Shown one piece after another: positions 6,002 through 15,938 of a stretch of 64,000 nucleotides of DNA (position 1 is the first letter of the stretch; each line of letters opens with the position of its first letter). The translations under genes were made by a program, and so were the position numbers. The notes under the pieces are model-generated. The model worked only from the letters and a program-made list of their open reading frames with translations. It was not told where the DNA came from and ran no database searches. This DNA is from Prevotella sp. (lineage in GTDB: Bacteria > Bacteroidota > Bacteroidia > Bacteroidales > Bacteroidaceae), in the NCBI GenBank assembly GCA_017627765.1, contig JAGAGD010000019.1, positions 1 through 64,000 of the forward strand. The letters are read 5' to 3'.

Positions 6002-8543
6002 TAAAAACATATTCTTGACACTCTTATGCTGGGTAATGGCTGCAACAGTCAGTGCCCAGCTTAAAGGTGTTGTTATAGATTCACATACAGGTGAAACTGT
6101 TGTTTCGCCAACGGTCTCATATAAAGACCAGAAAATTACAGTCGTAGGCAACCTTGACGGTCGGTTCTCTATTGAACGACACGATGGCTGGCAGATAACG
6201 ATTAGTGCGGTTGGCTACAAGCCGCTGACAGTGAAAATCAAGAGCGACACACCTGATGAACAGGTATATAAACTGAAATCGGACACTCGTAAGCTTGATG
6301 AAGTTGTAGTGAAGTCGAAGAAAAAGAGCAAGTATAGTCGCAAAAACAATCCTGCGGTTGAACTTATGAAGCGCGTGATTGCGGCTAAAAAGCAAACCCA
6401 CCTTGAGAATTACGATTATTATCAATATAACAAATATCAGAAGATAACGCTTGCGGTCAATGATATTTCGCCCGATGACATTGAGAATGAGAGCATGAGC
6501 AAGCGTCAATGGTTGCTCGACCAAATTGAAGTTTGTTCTTGGAACGACAAGCTCATACTGCCTCTGACGGTTGATGAGACAGTATCAAAGCATCTTTATC
6601 GCAAGTCTCCACGTTCTGAGAAAGATATTGTCTTAGGTCAGAGGAGCAATGGTATTAACAAACTCATTGAGACTGGCGAAACTGTTAACACCATGCTGAA
6701 AGATGTTTTCACCGATGTAGACTTTTATAACGATCAGGTTCGTTTGCTCCAATATCCATTTACAAGTCCGATTGGCAAAGATGCTATAGCATTCTATCGG
6801 TTCTATATTGAAGATACAACTTATGTAGGAAAAGACCGTTGCTATCATCTTCAGTTCTTTCCAAACAATCAGCAGGACTTCGGTTTCCGCGGAGAGATTT
6901 ATGTTTTGGCTGACAGCTCACTTCACTTGCGCAAGTGCAACATCACGATACCAAAGCGAAGTGATGTCAATTTCGTTGAAAACCTGAAGATAGAGCAGGA
7001 ATATGAGCGACTGGATAATGGTGAATGGGTGCTGACAGTTGACAATATGCTTGTCGAAATGTCGTTAACCAACTTCCTTACTAAGGCTGTTGTTATAAGG
7101 ACTACTCGTCTTAACGACTACGATTTCGCTGAAATTGACGATAAGTTGTTTAAGGGAAAGACGAAAGTTCGCTACATGACAGATGCAAAAATGAAGGATG
7201 ACGATTTCTGGAATGAGCATAGAAAAGTTGAACTGACACGCAGCGAGGCCTCGATGAACACCTTTTTACAGCGAATGCAGCAGACAAAGGGATTCAAATG
7301 GATAATGTTCGGAGTTAGGGCTGTTGTGGAGAACTTCATTGAGTCTGGCACTCCAGCTACAAAGAGCAAGTTCGATATTGGTCCTGTCAATACGATTATT
7401 TCAAAGAACTTTGTCGACGGAATACGCCTGAGGGCTTCAGGACAAACAACAGCATCGCTTAATCCTCATCTTTTCTGGAAAGGATATTATGCCTATGGAA
7501 CCCGCTCAAAGAAGAGTTACTACAGTAGTCTGCTCACTTACTCATTCAACAAGAAAGAATACCAGCCGTCGGAGTTCCCTTCGCGCACGATCTCGTTTGA
7601 AACCAGTTATGACGTAATGTCGCCAAGCGACAAGTTCCTCGTTACAGACAAGGATAATGTTTTCACAGTTTTCAGATGGGCTAAGGCTGACCAGATGTAT
7701 TTCTACAATCGCCAGAAACTGAAATTTGACTGGGAGACCGACTGGGGATTCCGTTCTACTGTGCAGATAAAGACCGAGAGTAATGAACCTACTGGCGAAC
7801 TGGCTTTCAGAAGACTGAATGATGGCTCTCTTGTGAACAAGATCAGAACTACAGAAGCAACAGTAAGTTTTGTGTTGTGTCCTGGCAGAACCTATGTTAA
7901 CACAAAGCAGAACAGATGGCCTACAAACTATGACAATCCAGAGTTCTCCATCAGCCACACTATGGGATTTGACGGATTCTTAGGGGGAAGATATACTTAC
8001 AACTATACTGAAGCAAGCATATACAAACGTTTCTGGATGAAAAGTTGGGGTAAGATTGATGCACGAATCAAGGCTGGTGCTCAATGGAACAAGGTGCCTT
8101 TCCCATTGCTGATTCTGCCTCCAACAAACTTGAGTTATGTTACTGAAGCAGGAACATTTGCCTTGATGAACAACATGGAGTTCCTCACCGACCGATTCGC
8201 AATGATTGATGTAGGCTGGGATATGAATGGAAAGCTACTCAACCGCGTCCCATTCCTGCGTCGTCTGAAGTGGAGAGAGTTTGTCGGAGTAAAAGGCATG
8301 ATGGGACATTTGACAAGCAAAAATAATCCTTATCTTGCTGAAAATGCAAACGACGAGTCACTGTTCCAGTTCCCTGCTGGTGCAAATCTTCTTGACAAGA
8401 ACAAACCATACTGGGAGGTTGTGGTCGGTATTCACAATATATTCAAGTTTTTCCAGGTAGACTTTGTTCATCGCATGAGTTATAATGGTTTGCCTACAGC
8501 TCATAAGAACGGTGTCAGATTCGCTTTTGAGTTTACATTCTAG
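5985..8543 (+). CDS. DUF5686-family outer-membrane protein with carboxypeptidase-like N-terminal domain
   Basis: I chose the ATG at 5985 because it directly precedes a signal peptide ending at VSAQ; an in-frame ATG at 5952 would add an 11-residue polar extension. The mature protein (852 residues in total) begins with a carboxypeptidase-D regulatory-like beta-sandwich (about 25-110, GVVIDSHTGE...LDEVVV). A long DUF5686 region predicted to be rich in beta strands and ending in FAFEFTF, as an outer-membrane barrel would, follows. No plug domain is evident. The function of DUF5686 is unknown. The gene overlaps inositol-phosphate synthase by 17 bp, suggesting translational coupling and perhaps a role in placing inositol lipids in, or coping with them at, the outer membrane; that link is inference. 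Confidence 0.85.
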   Translation: MKKLINKNIFLTLLCWVMAATVSAQLKGVVIDSHTGETVVSPTVSYKDQKITVVGNLDGRFSIERHDGWQITISAVGYKPLTVKIKSDTPDEQVYKLKSDTRKLDEVVVKSKKKSKYSRKNNPAVELMKRVIAAKKQTHLENYDYYQYNKYQKITLAVNDISPDDIENESMSKRQWLLDQIEVCSWNDKLILPLTVDETVSKHLYRKSPRSEKDIVLGQRSNGINKLIETGETVNTMLKDVFTDVDFYNDQVRLLQYPFTSPIGKDAIAFYRFYIEDTTYVGKDRCYHLQFFPNNQQDFGFRGEIYVLADSSLHLRKCNITIPKRSDVNFVENLKIEQEYERLDNGEWVLTVDNMLVEMSLTNFLTKAVVIRTTRLNDYDFAEIDDKLFKGKTKVRYMTDAKMKDDDFWNEHRKVELTRSEASMNTFLQRMQQTKGFKWIMFGVRAVVENFIESGTPATKSKFDIGPVNTIISKNFVDGIRLRASGQTTASLNPHLFWKGYYAYGTRSKKSYYSSLLTYSFNKKEYQPSEFPSRTISFETSYDVMSPSDKFLVTDKDNVFTVFRWAKADQMYFYNRQKLKFDWETDWGFRSTVQIKTESNEPTGELAFRRLNDGSLVNKIRTTEATVSFVLCPGRTYVNTKQNRWPTNYDNPEFSISHTMGFDGFLGGRYTYNYTEASIYKRFWMKSWGKIDARIKAGAQWNKVPFPLLILPPTNLSYVTEAGTFALMNNMEFLTDRFAMIDVGWDMNGKLLNRVPFLRRLKWREFVGVKGMMGHLTSKNNPYLAENANDESLFQFPAGANLLDKNKPYWEVVVGIHNIFKFFQVDFVHRMSYNGLPTAHKNGVRFAFEFTF

Positions 8544-8553
8544 TAATAAGATA

Positions 8554-8603
8554 GGGTAGGTCTTTGTCTGAACAAGATAAGTCCTGCCCGTTTTGTTTTT
8601 TAT
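8554..8603 (+). terminator. Terminator after inositol-lipid locus
   Basis: A 7-bp GC-rich stem pairs 8554-8560 with 8583-8589 (one G-U pair) and is followed by a T-rich run. It lies 10 nt after the DUF5686 stop and closes the cluster. Confidence 0.5.
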
Positions 8604-8622
8604 ATATAACGCATAGAAAGGT

Positions 8623-9108
8623 ATGAGGAAAATAAAAAATCCGTGGTGTCATGCCGAAGGGTTTGATTGTTTTGGATGTTCGCCAGACAATCCGTTAGGA
8701 GTACACATGGAGTTTTACGAAGATGGAGAAGAAGTGGTTAGTTGCTGGCAGCCATCAAAGCACTATCAGGGTTGGGTCAATACGCTTCATGGCGGAATAC
8801 TTTCAACGCTGATTGATGAGATTTCTGCTTGGGTGGTTTTCCGCAAATTGCAGACAACGGGTGTTACTTCGCGCCTTGAAGTGAGATTCCGCCGACCAAT
8901 CATGACAACCGAACCGCGAATAATATTGCGTGCGAAACTTCTGGAAACCCAACGGCAAATAGCAGTCTTAGAAGTTAAAGTCTACGATTCGAAGAACCAG
9001 CTCTGCACCGAGGGCCGCGTCAACTATTACACCTTTCCTGCCGATAAAGCAGCAGAAATGGGATTTGAACATTGCGAACTCATAGGAGAAGAAGTAGATA
9101 TCTTGTAA
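8623..9108 (+). CDS. PaaI/4HBT hotdog-fold thioesterase
   Basis: 161 residues. The hotdog signature is clear: GWVNTLHGGILSTLIDEISAW (about 53-73), where HGG and the following acidic residue form the thioesterase active site, then a strand-rich second half (RLEVRFRRPI). The N-terminal CFGCSPDNPLG with two cysteines is common in this subfamily. It probably hydrolyses an acyl-CoA, but the substrate cannot be inferred. It lies 80 bp after the DUF5686 gene beyond a hairpin, so it is probably not part of the lipid operon. Confidence 0.85.
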   Translation: MRKIKNPWCHAEGFDCFGCSPDNPLGVHMEFYEDGEEVVSCWQPSKHYQGWVNTLHGGILSTLIDEISAWVVFRKLQTTGVTSRLEVRFRRPIMTTEPRIILRAKLLETQRQIAVLEVKVYDSKNQLCTEGRVNYYTFPADKAAEMGFEHCELIGEEVDIL

Positions 9109-9161
9109 TCGTTTTCTATTATTTCAATATAATAATATAATAGTATATAGCAAAACAAAAA

Positions 9162-9203
9162 GCCAAAAGGAAGTCGTATTGACAACCTTCTGGCATTTTT
9201 TTA
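9162..9203. terminator. Bidirectional terminator between thioesterase and mscL
   Basis: Stem 9162-9175 pairs with 9181-9194 (GCCA...TGGC, minor mismatches). T-runs follow on the plus strand and A-runs precede, so the hairpin can end both convergent transcripts. Confidence 0.65.
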
Positions 9204-9224
9204 TTTCTAATGTTAGGCTGCTAA

Positions 9225-9617
9225 TTACTTGTTTTTCAGCAAGTCGCGAATTTCGCTTAGCAGTTTCTCCTCGTTACTTGGTTCAGCTGGAGCAGCAGGT
9301 TCTTCCTCTTTCTTCTTAGAAATCTTGTTGATGCCCTTAATCATAAGGAAGATACAGAATGCAACAATCAGGAAGTCAACTACATTCTGAATGAATGTAC
9401 CATACTTCAGTGTAGCTGCGAATTCACCTTCACCGAACTTGTAAACCAGATTAGTGAAATCAATGTTTCCGGTAACCATACCTACTAATGGCATGAGAAT
9501 GTCATCTACCATTGAAGAAACAATTTTGCCGAAAGCACCACCGATGATAACACCGACAGCCATGTCCATCACGTTGCCTTTCATGGCAAACTCTTTAAAC
9601 TCTTTGATAAATCCCAT
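9225..9617 (-). CDS. mscL: Large-conductance mechanosensitive channel
   Basis: 130 residues starting [15 protein letters not shown], the usual MscL amphipathic N-terminus. It is followed by TM1 with the glycine-rich pore segment [14 protein letters not shown], a short periplasmic loop and TM2 (about 80-100), then a charged tail. MscL forms a homopentamer that opens under membrane tension during osmotic down-shock. I took the ATG at 9617 as start. A longer frame from a TTG at 9662 would lie inside the predicted promoter box at 9660-9667. Confidence 0.95.
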   Translation of the reverse strand: MGFIKEFKEFAMKGNVMDMAVGVIIGGAFGKIVSSMVDDILMPLVGMVTGNIDFTNLVYKFGEGEFAATLKYGTFIQNVVDFLIVAFCIFLMIKGINKISKKKEEEPAAPAEPSNEEKLLSEIRDLLKNK

Positions 9618-9659
9618 TGTTTTTAGATTTTTTGTTATAAAAAAAATAGTTTTCGGATG

Positions 9660-9667
9660 CAAATATA
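9660..9667 (-). promoter_or_regulatory. -7 box of mscL
   Basis: TATATTTG on the minus strand, predicting a start near 9653 and a leader of about 36 nt before the mscL ATG. It is divergent from the gapA box 12 bp away, and it decides the mscL start. Confidence 0.55.
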
Positions 9668-9678
9668 AAAAAAATGTT

Positions 9679-9686
9679 TAACTTTG
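9679..9686 (+). promoter_or_regulatory. -7 box of gapA
   Basis: TAACTTTG followed by C, matching TAnnTTTG. The predicted start near 9693 gives an unusually long leader of about 140 nt before gapA at 9833. No clear -33 box. Confidence 0.5.
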
Positions 9687-9820
9687 CATTCGAGATATGC
9701 GAAAAAATGCAGCCTAAAGGTTATTTTTCTCATATTTAAGGAGTGATTCACGCTTATAATCCATGTTAACTAATAGAGAAAAACAATAATTTTAATAAAA
9801 CAAAAATAGTAAACCTTTAA

Positions 9821-10867
<1,047 letters not shown>

Positions 10868-10907
10868 GCCCAACTGTTAAGGCTGACTATTGTTAGCTGG
10901 AAAGAAG

Positions 10908-10956
10908 GATGCACGAATGGCAATGCTTAGAATTGTTGTTCGTGCATCTTTTTTTG
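10908..10956 (+). terminator. gapA terminator
   Basis: Stem GATGCACGAA (10908-10917) pairs with 10939-10948 and is followed directly by a run of T residues, a classic intrinsic terminator 41 nt after the gapA stop. Confidence 0.85.
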
Positions 10957-11071
10957 TTGTATCAAAGTCAAGTCTGATATATCATAACTGGCTATAGTTA
11001 AAGTAAACAACAAGATTCATGTCAATTTGAAAAAAGAAAAGGAATTGTTTTCTTATGTTTTCGGTTTTCAT

Positions 11072-11079
11072 TACCTTTG
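11072..11079 (+). promoter_or_regulatory. -7 box of prfC
   Basis: TACCTTTG followed by C. Its position rules out the in-frame upstream start at 11077 and supports the ATG at 11104, with a leader of about 18 nt. Confidence 0.55.
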
Positions 11080-11103
11080 CACCTTCAAAATAGACAATTC
11101 ATT

Positions 11104-12690
11104 ATGAATCAAGAGATAGAACGCAGAAGAACGTTTGCAATTATCAGCCACCCTGACGCTGGTAAAACTACTCTGACAGAGAAATTTCTTCTCTTCGGAG
11201 GACAAATTCAGGTGGCTGGTGCCGTTAAGAACAACAAGATTAAGAAGACTGCTACAAGCGACTGGATGGACATTGAGAAACAACGTGGTATCTCTGTGTC
11301 AACTTCAGTAATGGAATTTGACTATACTCCAGAAGGTAGTGATACGGAATATAAGGTTAATATACTTGATACTCCAGGACACCAGGATTTTGCTGAAGAT
11401 ACTTATCGTACTCTTACCGCAGTTGACTCAGCCATAATAGTTGTTGATGGAGCAAAAGGTGTTGAGACTCAGACTCGCAAACTGATGAATGTATGCCGTA
11501 TGCGAAACACACCTGTTATTATTTTCATCAACAAGATGGACCGTGAAGGACGCGACCCTTTTGACTTGCTTGACGAACTGGAGCAGGAACTGCAAATCAG
11601 TGTACGTCCGTTGTCATGGCCTATAAATCAAGGCGCTAAGTTTAAGGGAGTATATAACATCTATGAGCAGAAACTTGATTTGTTCACGCCCGATAAGCAG
11701 CGAGTAACAGAGAAGGTTGAGATAGACATCGATAGTGACGAACTCGACAAGCAAGTAGGAGAGGATAATGCAGAGCAACTGCGCAACGACTTGGAACTGA
11801 TAGACGGAGTTTATCCTGAGTTCAGCGTCGACGATTATCGCGAAGCAACTGTTGCACCAGTCTTTTTCGGTTCAGCTCTCAACAATTTCGGTGTGCAAGA
11901 ACTGCTGAATTGCTTTGTAGAGATAGCACCTTCTCCTCGTCCTACTAAGGCAGAAGAACGCATGGTTGAACCTGAAGAAAAGAAATTCACAGGCTTTATA
12001 TTTAAAATCACAGCCAATATCGACCCTAACCACCGTTCATGTATTGCTTTCTGCAAGGTTTGTAGCGGTAAATTCCAGCGCAACCAGCCTTATTTGCATG
12101 TTCGACAGGGCAAGACTCTGCGCTTTTCTTCGCCAACTCAGTTTATGGCTCAGCGCAAATCTACTATTGATGAGGCTTGGCCTGGCGATATAGTGGGATT
12201 GCCTGACAACGGAATCTTCAAGATTGGCGATACGCTTACTGAGGGAGAGCAACTTCATTTCAGGGGATTGCCATCGTTCTCGCCAGAGATGTTCAAGTAT
12301 ATTGAGAACGACGACCCGATGAAGTCAAAGCAACTGAACAAAGGTATTGACCAGTTGATGGACGAAGGTGTTGCTCAGATGTTTGTCAACCAGTTTAATG
12401 GCAGAAAGATTATAGGTACTGTGGGACAACTTCAGTTTGAAGTCATACAGTATAGGCTTGAGAATGAATATAATGCCAAGTGCCGTTGGGAACCTGTTCA
12501 TCTGTATAAAGCATGCTGGATAGAAAGCGACGACGAGAAGGAACTTGACAACTTCAAGAAGCGCAAGTATCAGTATATGGCAAAGGATAAAGACGGACGC
12601 GACGTTTTCCTTGCCGATTCTGGCTATGTTTTGCAGATGGCGCAGGAAGATTTCAAGAATATCAAGTTCCACTTCACAAGTGAATTCTAA
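11104..12690 (+). CDS. prfC: Peptide chain release factor 3
   Basis: 528 residues, the usual RF3 length. RF3 is a translational GTPase that recycles RF1/RF2 from the ribosome after peptide release. The P-loop is SHPDAGKTT near residue 15. The switch II motif DTPGHQDF and NKMD (guanine specificity) follow in order, with the RF3-type domain II and C-terminal domain after them, including [18 protein letters not shown]. The ATG at 11104 begins the conserved [15 protein letters not shown]. Confidence 0.96.
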   Translation: MNQEIERRRTFAIISHPDAGKTTLTEKFLLFGGQIQVAGAVKNNKIKKTATSDWMDIEKQRGISVSTSVMEFDYTPEGSDTEYKVNILDTPGHQDFAEDTYRTLTAVDSAIIVVDGAKGVETQTRKLMNVCRMRNTPVIIFINKMDREGRDPFDLLDELEQELQISVRPLSWPINQGAKFKGVYNIYEQKLDLFTPDKQRVTEKVEIDIDSDELDKQVGEDNAEQLRNDLELIDGVYPEFSVDDYREATVAPVFFGSALNNFGVQELLNCFVEIAPSPRPTKAEERMVEPEEKKFTGFIFKITANIDPNHRSCIAFCKVCSGKFQRNQPYLHVRQGKTLRFSSPTQFMAQRKSTIDEAWPGDIVGLPDNGIFKIGDTLTEGEQLHFRGLPSFSPEMFKYIENDDPMKSKQLNKGIDQLMDEGVAQMFVNQFNGRKIIGTVGQLQFEVIQYRLENEYNAKCRWEPVHLYKACWIESDDEKELDNFKKRKYQYMAKDKDGRDVFLADSGYVLQMAQEDFKNIKFHFTSEF

Positions 12691-12780
12691 GGCAAACTCT
12701 TGCTCTAAGGTTCTGATTATATCGCCATTGTGGTTTTGGCAGGCTTAATAGTCTCACAGCTTTAGGCACATAATATATAT

Positions 12781-12827
12781 AAAAGGTGTATTTCAGTTTT
12801 AGTTAAACTTGAAATACACCTTTTTTA
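12781..12827. terminator. Bidirectional terminator, prfC / NusG paralogue
   Basis: Stem 12781-12796 (AAAAGGTGTATTTCA) pairs with 12810-12824 and has a T-run on the plus side and A-run on the other. It serves two convergent genes. Confidence 0.8.
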
Positions 12828-12848
12828 GTTCCGTCAGTTTATTGTTAG

Positions 12849-13409
12849 TTATGCTTTCTGCTCATCAGATTCGATTATAGGTTTGCAGCACCATCGTGAT
12901 ACTTTAATCATGACTCCCATGCCAGGAACCTCTTTCAGCAGATAATACTTTTTGCTTTGGCGTACAAGTTTTCCGCTCAGTCCCTTCAAAGGTCCATAAA
13001 CCACATCAACTTCCGTGCCGTTTTTCAGTCGTGCTTCCTCTGTTGAGAGATATTTGCGAAGTTCTATCTCAGGGTTACACATTATCTGAAATTCGTGCAT
13101 CTCGCGTGCAGATATTTCGTAGTATTCCTTATTCTCGCTGCTTTTAGGAATCACTCGCATAGCATATTGCGACTGTTTTATAAGTTCCGCAAGTTCGCTG
13201 TTGCTTACAGTTTTCTTCAAGAACAGCAGATTTCTGACAACGGGTCGCAATTCTCTTTTCCGCTTGCCATACTTGTCTTCGCCGTCAACGTACTGTTTCG
13301 GAATGAAACATTCCAATCCCTTGTCCTCAAAGTAATCGGCTACGGCTTGCTGCCTCGTCGTGAAAAGTTGCAAGGCAAACCAATTTTCGTTAGACTGGTT
13401 TTGTTCCAT
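12849..13409 (-). CDS. NusG-family transcription antitermination factor (UpxY-like paralogue)
   Basis: 186 residues. The NGN domain occupies about residues 8-115 (NWFALQLFTTRQQAVADYFEDKG, then FIPKQY, NLLFLKK). A KOW-like segment follows at 130-165 (VVYGPLKGLSGKLVR). NusG paralogues bind RNA polymerase; in Bacteroides the UpxY type stops premature termination in surface-polysaccharide operons. No polysaccharide genes follow this one. It is the last gene of an apparent operon with a hotdog thioesterase and a TrpF-like protein. It is not the housekeeping nusG, which would sit with ribosomal protein genes. Its target is unknown. Confidence 0.8.
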   Translation of the reverse strand: MEQNQSNENWFALQLFTTRQQAVADYFEDKGLECFIPKQYVDGEDKYGKRKRELRPVVRNLLFLKKTVSNSELAELIKQSQYAMRVIPKSSENKEYYEISAREMHEFQIMCNPEIELRKYLSTEEARLKNGTEVDVVYGPLKGLSGKLVRQSKKYYLLKEVPGMGVMIKVSRWCCKPIIESDEQKA

Positions 13410-13507
13410 TCTTATATTGTTAATGTTTTCTGCTGTTTCCTTATTATCGGAATGAATAAGTTATTTGGTTCTTATGCTCAAATAATATTACGTATTGATG
13501 CAGGCTA

Positions 13508-13906
13508 TTAAGGTATAGTCTTATCCTTGCGGAACGACATAGCGGTTAGCGCACACACAAGGTCACCATTCTGATTAGTAACCTTAACTTCGCAATACGG
13601 AATCTTATGATGATTGAACACTTCTACTGCTTCGGCGCGTAGATGGTCGCCTGGAAGGGCGGAGTGCAAGAACGATATGCTTGTCTGTATGCTGAACGAC
13701 AATTTGCCGTGACTGTTCATCACGCCTGCTATAGCTAAATCTGCCAAAGTGAAAAGCACGCCTCCCTGACAAACGCCACCTGCATTCAGATGGTGTTCGG
13801 TTACAGTCATTTCGGCTATAGCTCTTCCTTCTGATATTTCGGTTAACTGCACTCCAGACTCTGCTGCAAATATGTCGCCTTTATTCAGAAATTCTTTTAG
13901 TGTCAT
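13508..13906 (-). CDS. PaaI-family hotdog thioesterase
   Basis: 132 residues. Typical PaaI features are HHLNAGGVCQGGVLFTLADL (about 38-57) and a following beta sheet with SIQTSISFLHSALPGD. In the family, the acidic residue near the start of the long helix and the preceding Asn/Gly loop act in thioester hydrolysis, and the enzyme is a homotetramer acting on aryl- or acyl-CoA. It lies 11 bp after the TrpF-like gene and 98 bp before the NusG paralogue on the same strand. It is distinct from the thioesterase at 8623, which has a longer N-terminus. Confidence 0.85.
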   Translation of the reverse strand: MTLKEFLNKGDIFAAESGVQLTEISEGRAIAEMTVTEHHLNAGGVCQGGVLFTLADLAIAGVMNSHGKLSFSIQTSISFLHSALPGDHLRAEAVEVFNHHKIPYCEVKVTNQNGDLVCALTAMSFRKDKTIP

Positions 13907-13917
13907 GTGTTTTTCTT

Positions 13918-14598
13918 CTAATTAATTCTATCAAGAAATGCCTTTAGCTGGTCTGTGTTTTTCACTCCAATGGCATCCTCAAAAACGTCGTCAATGCATA
14001 TTCCCATACATTTTTCGTGCGAAAGCAAATCTATAATGCTGTCTGAATTGTTCTTAGAGCCATAGACTAAGACAAATCCCAGTTTGCAGTCGTAGTGGCT
14101 CATGACATTCCCTTGCAATGCTTCTTCGGTGATGCTGATAGCCAGATAGTCGGCACTGTCGGCATATTGACACAGATTTTCTACATCGGCAATGGTGCTG
14201 ACGGAGCAGTGTTTCGCAATCTTTATGTTTGGATGAATGTCGGGATGGAGAGTGTTTCTCAGGTTGTCAATCATGAGAGGCAGTTCCTCGCCCCACAGTT
14301 CTACGATGTCAAGATTGTAGTTGTAGACGCGAGTCACGATGTTCTGCGGCATGTCATCTGCAAAACAACCCATCCTGCGACAACTGTTCTCCTGTGTAAA
14401 CTCGTTGATGTCTTTGTTAGCCTTAAGCCGCTTAATACGTTCACGCGAATAGTCTGGAATAATTCCTGCACGCGAAGAAATCATCTTCACCATGCGTTCA
14501 CTATCCTTTCTGAAGTCGAAGCCCACAACGTCGACACCCATCTTTTCTATCTCGCGCATATTGTCAGCATCGCAGAGACCATTTATTTGGATTAGCAT
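13918..14598 (-). CDS. TrpF-like (phosphoribosylanthranilate isomerase-related) protein without the catalytic cysteine
   Basis: 226 residues. The start aligns in style with TrpF: the usual KICGL is QINGL here, followed by GVDVVGFDF and a KDSER segment where TrpF has KSPR. The catalytic Cys is therefore Asn. The later VQLHGDE segment reads IVELWGEELP, losing the His. A TIM-barrel-like alternation of strands and helices continues to the end, with some phosphate-loop character (FVLVYGSKN). No other tryptophan gene is near. Either the match is to the fold only and the protein does something else, or it is a decayed paralogue. The open frame and its place first in an operon with a thioesterase and NusG paralogue favour a retained, different role. 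Confidence 0.6.
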   Translation of the reverse strand: MLIQINGLCDADNMREIEKMGVDVVGFDFRKDSERMVKMISSRAGIIPDYSRERIKRLKANKDINEFTQENSCRRMGCFADDMPQNIVTRVYNYNLDIVELWGEELPLMIDNLRNTLHPDIHPNIKIAKHCSVSTIADVENLCQYADSADYLAISITEEALQGNVMSHYDCKLGFVLVYGSKNNSDSIIDLLSHEKCMGICIDDVFEDAIGVKNTDQLKAFLDRIN

Positions 14599-14733
14599 TT
14601 CTCAGATTCTTTAGTTATTTAAAGCGCAATCACTTTCTAATGCAAAGTCTTTTGACTGCAAATAGTTTCATTCTGGCATAAAGTGTATTGTTGTTCGCCA
14701 AAGCAACAGCCTGACTTGCGCTTTTATTAAATG

Positions 14734-14741
14734 CAAAATTA
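14734..14741 (-). promoter_or_regulatory. -7 box of TrpF-like operon
   Basis: TAATTTTG on the minus strand, with a predicted start near 14727 and a leader of about 130 nt. The -33 element is not clear. Confidence 0.35.
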
Positions 14742-14878
14742 GACAAAAAAAATGGTTTAATATCAAGTTTTAATAAAAAAATGCTTTTGCGTATAATAAA
14801 ACCATACATATTTGCGTTAAGTATATAGAAAGCATTTAATAAAACATCATTCCTTTAAAACTATAAAAAACAAACAAA

Positions 14879-15010
14879 ATGCCTATGCCACATTTTACAC
14901 TTGAAGAAGTCAATCCATCAGAATACACATTGAATCTGATTCGACAGATTGCGCACTCATATAGAGTCTTGAAGCTGAATGGCCGACAGGAAATATATTG
15001 TTTAAACTAA
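14879..15010 (+). CDS. Small ORF, 43 residues, upstream of rpe
   Basis: An ATG-initiated frame of 43 codons ends in TAA 21 bp before rpe, on the same strand. The product starts MPMPHFTLEEVNPSEYTLN and continues LIRQIAHSYRVLKLNG. It is amphipathic, has no signal peptide or membrane segment, and has ordinary codon usage for this genome. A long AT-rich leader precedes it and a weak promoter-like CATATTTG lies at 14807. I know of no function. The spacing suggests co-transcription with rpe, as a short regulator or a conserved small protein. Confidence 0.55.
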   Translation: MPMPHFTLEEVNPSEYTLNLIRQIAHSYRVLKLNGRQEIYCLN

Positions 15011-15031
15011 TAAGAATTAAGAATACGACTG

Positions 15032-15685
15032 ATGGAAACACTAATTTCACCCTCTTTGCTCTCAGCAAACTTCATCGACCTTAAGACAGACATAGAAATG
15101 ATAAACCGAAGTGAAGCCGACTGGTTGCACTTAGACGTAATGGACGGAGTTTTCGTTCCTAACATTTCATTCGGATTTCCCGTGATGGAGGCTGTTGCAA
15201 AAGTATGTAAGAAACCGCTTGATGTTCACTTCATGATAGTCCATCCAGAGAACTATATTGCCCAGACTGCAAAACTGGGAGCTATGATGATGAACGTACA
15301 CTACGAGGCTTGCACCCATCTCCATCGCACAGTGCAGGAAATTCACGCTGCGGGCATGAAGGCTGGCGTTACGCTCAACCCACATTCTCCAGTAAGTCTG
15401 CTCGAAGATATTGTCAACGATGTAGACATGGTGCTGCTTATGAGCGTTAATCCTGGATTTGGCGGACAGAAATTTATCGACAATGCTGTTAAGAAAGTAG
15501 CACAGCTCCGCAACCTTATCGACAAGGCTGGCAGCAAATCACTCATAGAAGTGGATGGAGGCGTTGACGGAAAGACTGCTCCGCTGCTCGTCAAGGAAGG
15601 TGCTGACGTGTTGGTGAGCGGAAGTTACATCTTCAAATCTGCCAACCCTGAGGAAACAATTAAAGAACTTAAGAAAAATTGTTAA
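15032..15685 (+). CDS. rpe: Ribulose-phosphate 3-epimerase
   Basis: 217 residues, full length. It interconverts ribulose 5-phosphate and xylulose 5-phosphate in the pentose phosphate pathway. Family signatures are LSANF near the N-terminus, LHLDVMDGVFVPNISFG (about 32-48, with the metal-binding His/Asp), DVHFMI (second metal His), MSVNPGFGGQKF (about 137-148) and IEVDGGV (catalytic Asp), all in the expected order of a TIM barrel. It is preceded by a 43-codon small ORF and followed by a strong terminator. Confidence 0.96.
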   Translation: METLISPSLLSANFIDLKTDIEMINRSEADWLHLDVMDGVFVPNISFGFPVMEAVAKVCKKPLDVHFMIVHPENYIAQTAKLGAMMMNVHYEACTHLHRTVQEIHAAGMKAGVTLNPHSPVSLLEDIVNDVDMVLLMSVNPGFGGQKFIDNAVKKVAQLRNLIDKAGSKSLIEVDGGVDGKTAPLLVKEGADVLVSGSYIFKSANPEETIKELKKNC

Positions 15686-15799
15686 GCTGTGAGCATAGCG
15701 ATTCTGCTTTTGTTTATTTCAAGTTTCGCAAGTGCTCAGCTTATTTTATGACCACCTGATAAATTAAGTTTGGGATATCATCCTAAATTTCTTTATAAG

Positions 15800-15840
15800 A
15801 AAAGGCTGCATGATGGTGCATATCATGCAGCCTTTTAAGT
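15800..15840 (+). terminator. rpe terminator
   Basis: A near-perfect 15-bp stem (15800-15814 with 15822-15836, AAAAGGCTGCATGAT) ends in T residues, 114 nt after the rpe stop. Confidence 0.85.
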
Positions 15841-15938
15841 TTATACCAAGTTTTGCTTCCAATCTGAAACCAGTTTTCCTTTTCTTCCCTTTGCCGAGAG
15901 GAAAACCTGCAATTTTCAGAGGCGAGTTGGGTAAAAAA

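Noticed and set aside
9618..9662. N-terminal extension of mscL from a TTG
   Set aside because: The extension overlaps the predicted -7 box, and the family begins at the MGFIKEF segment.
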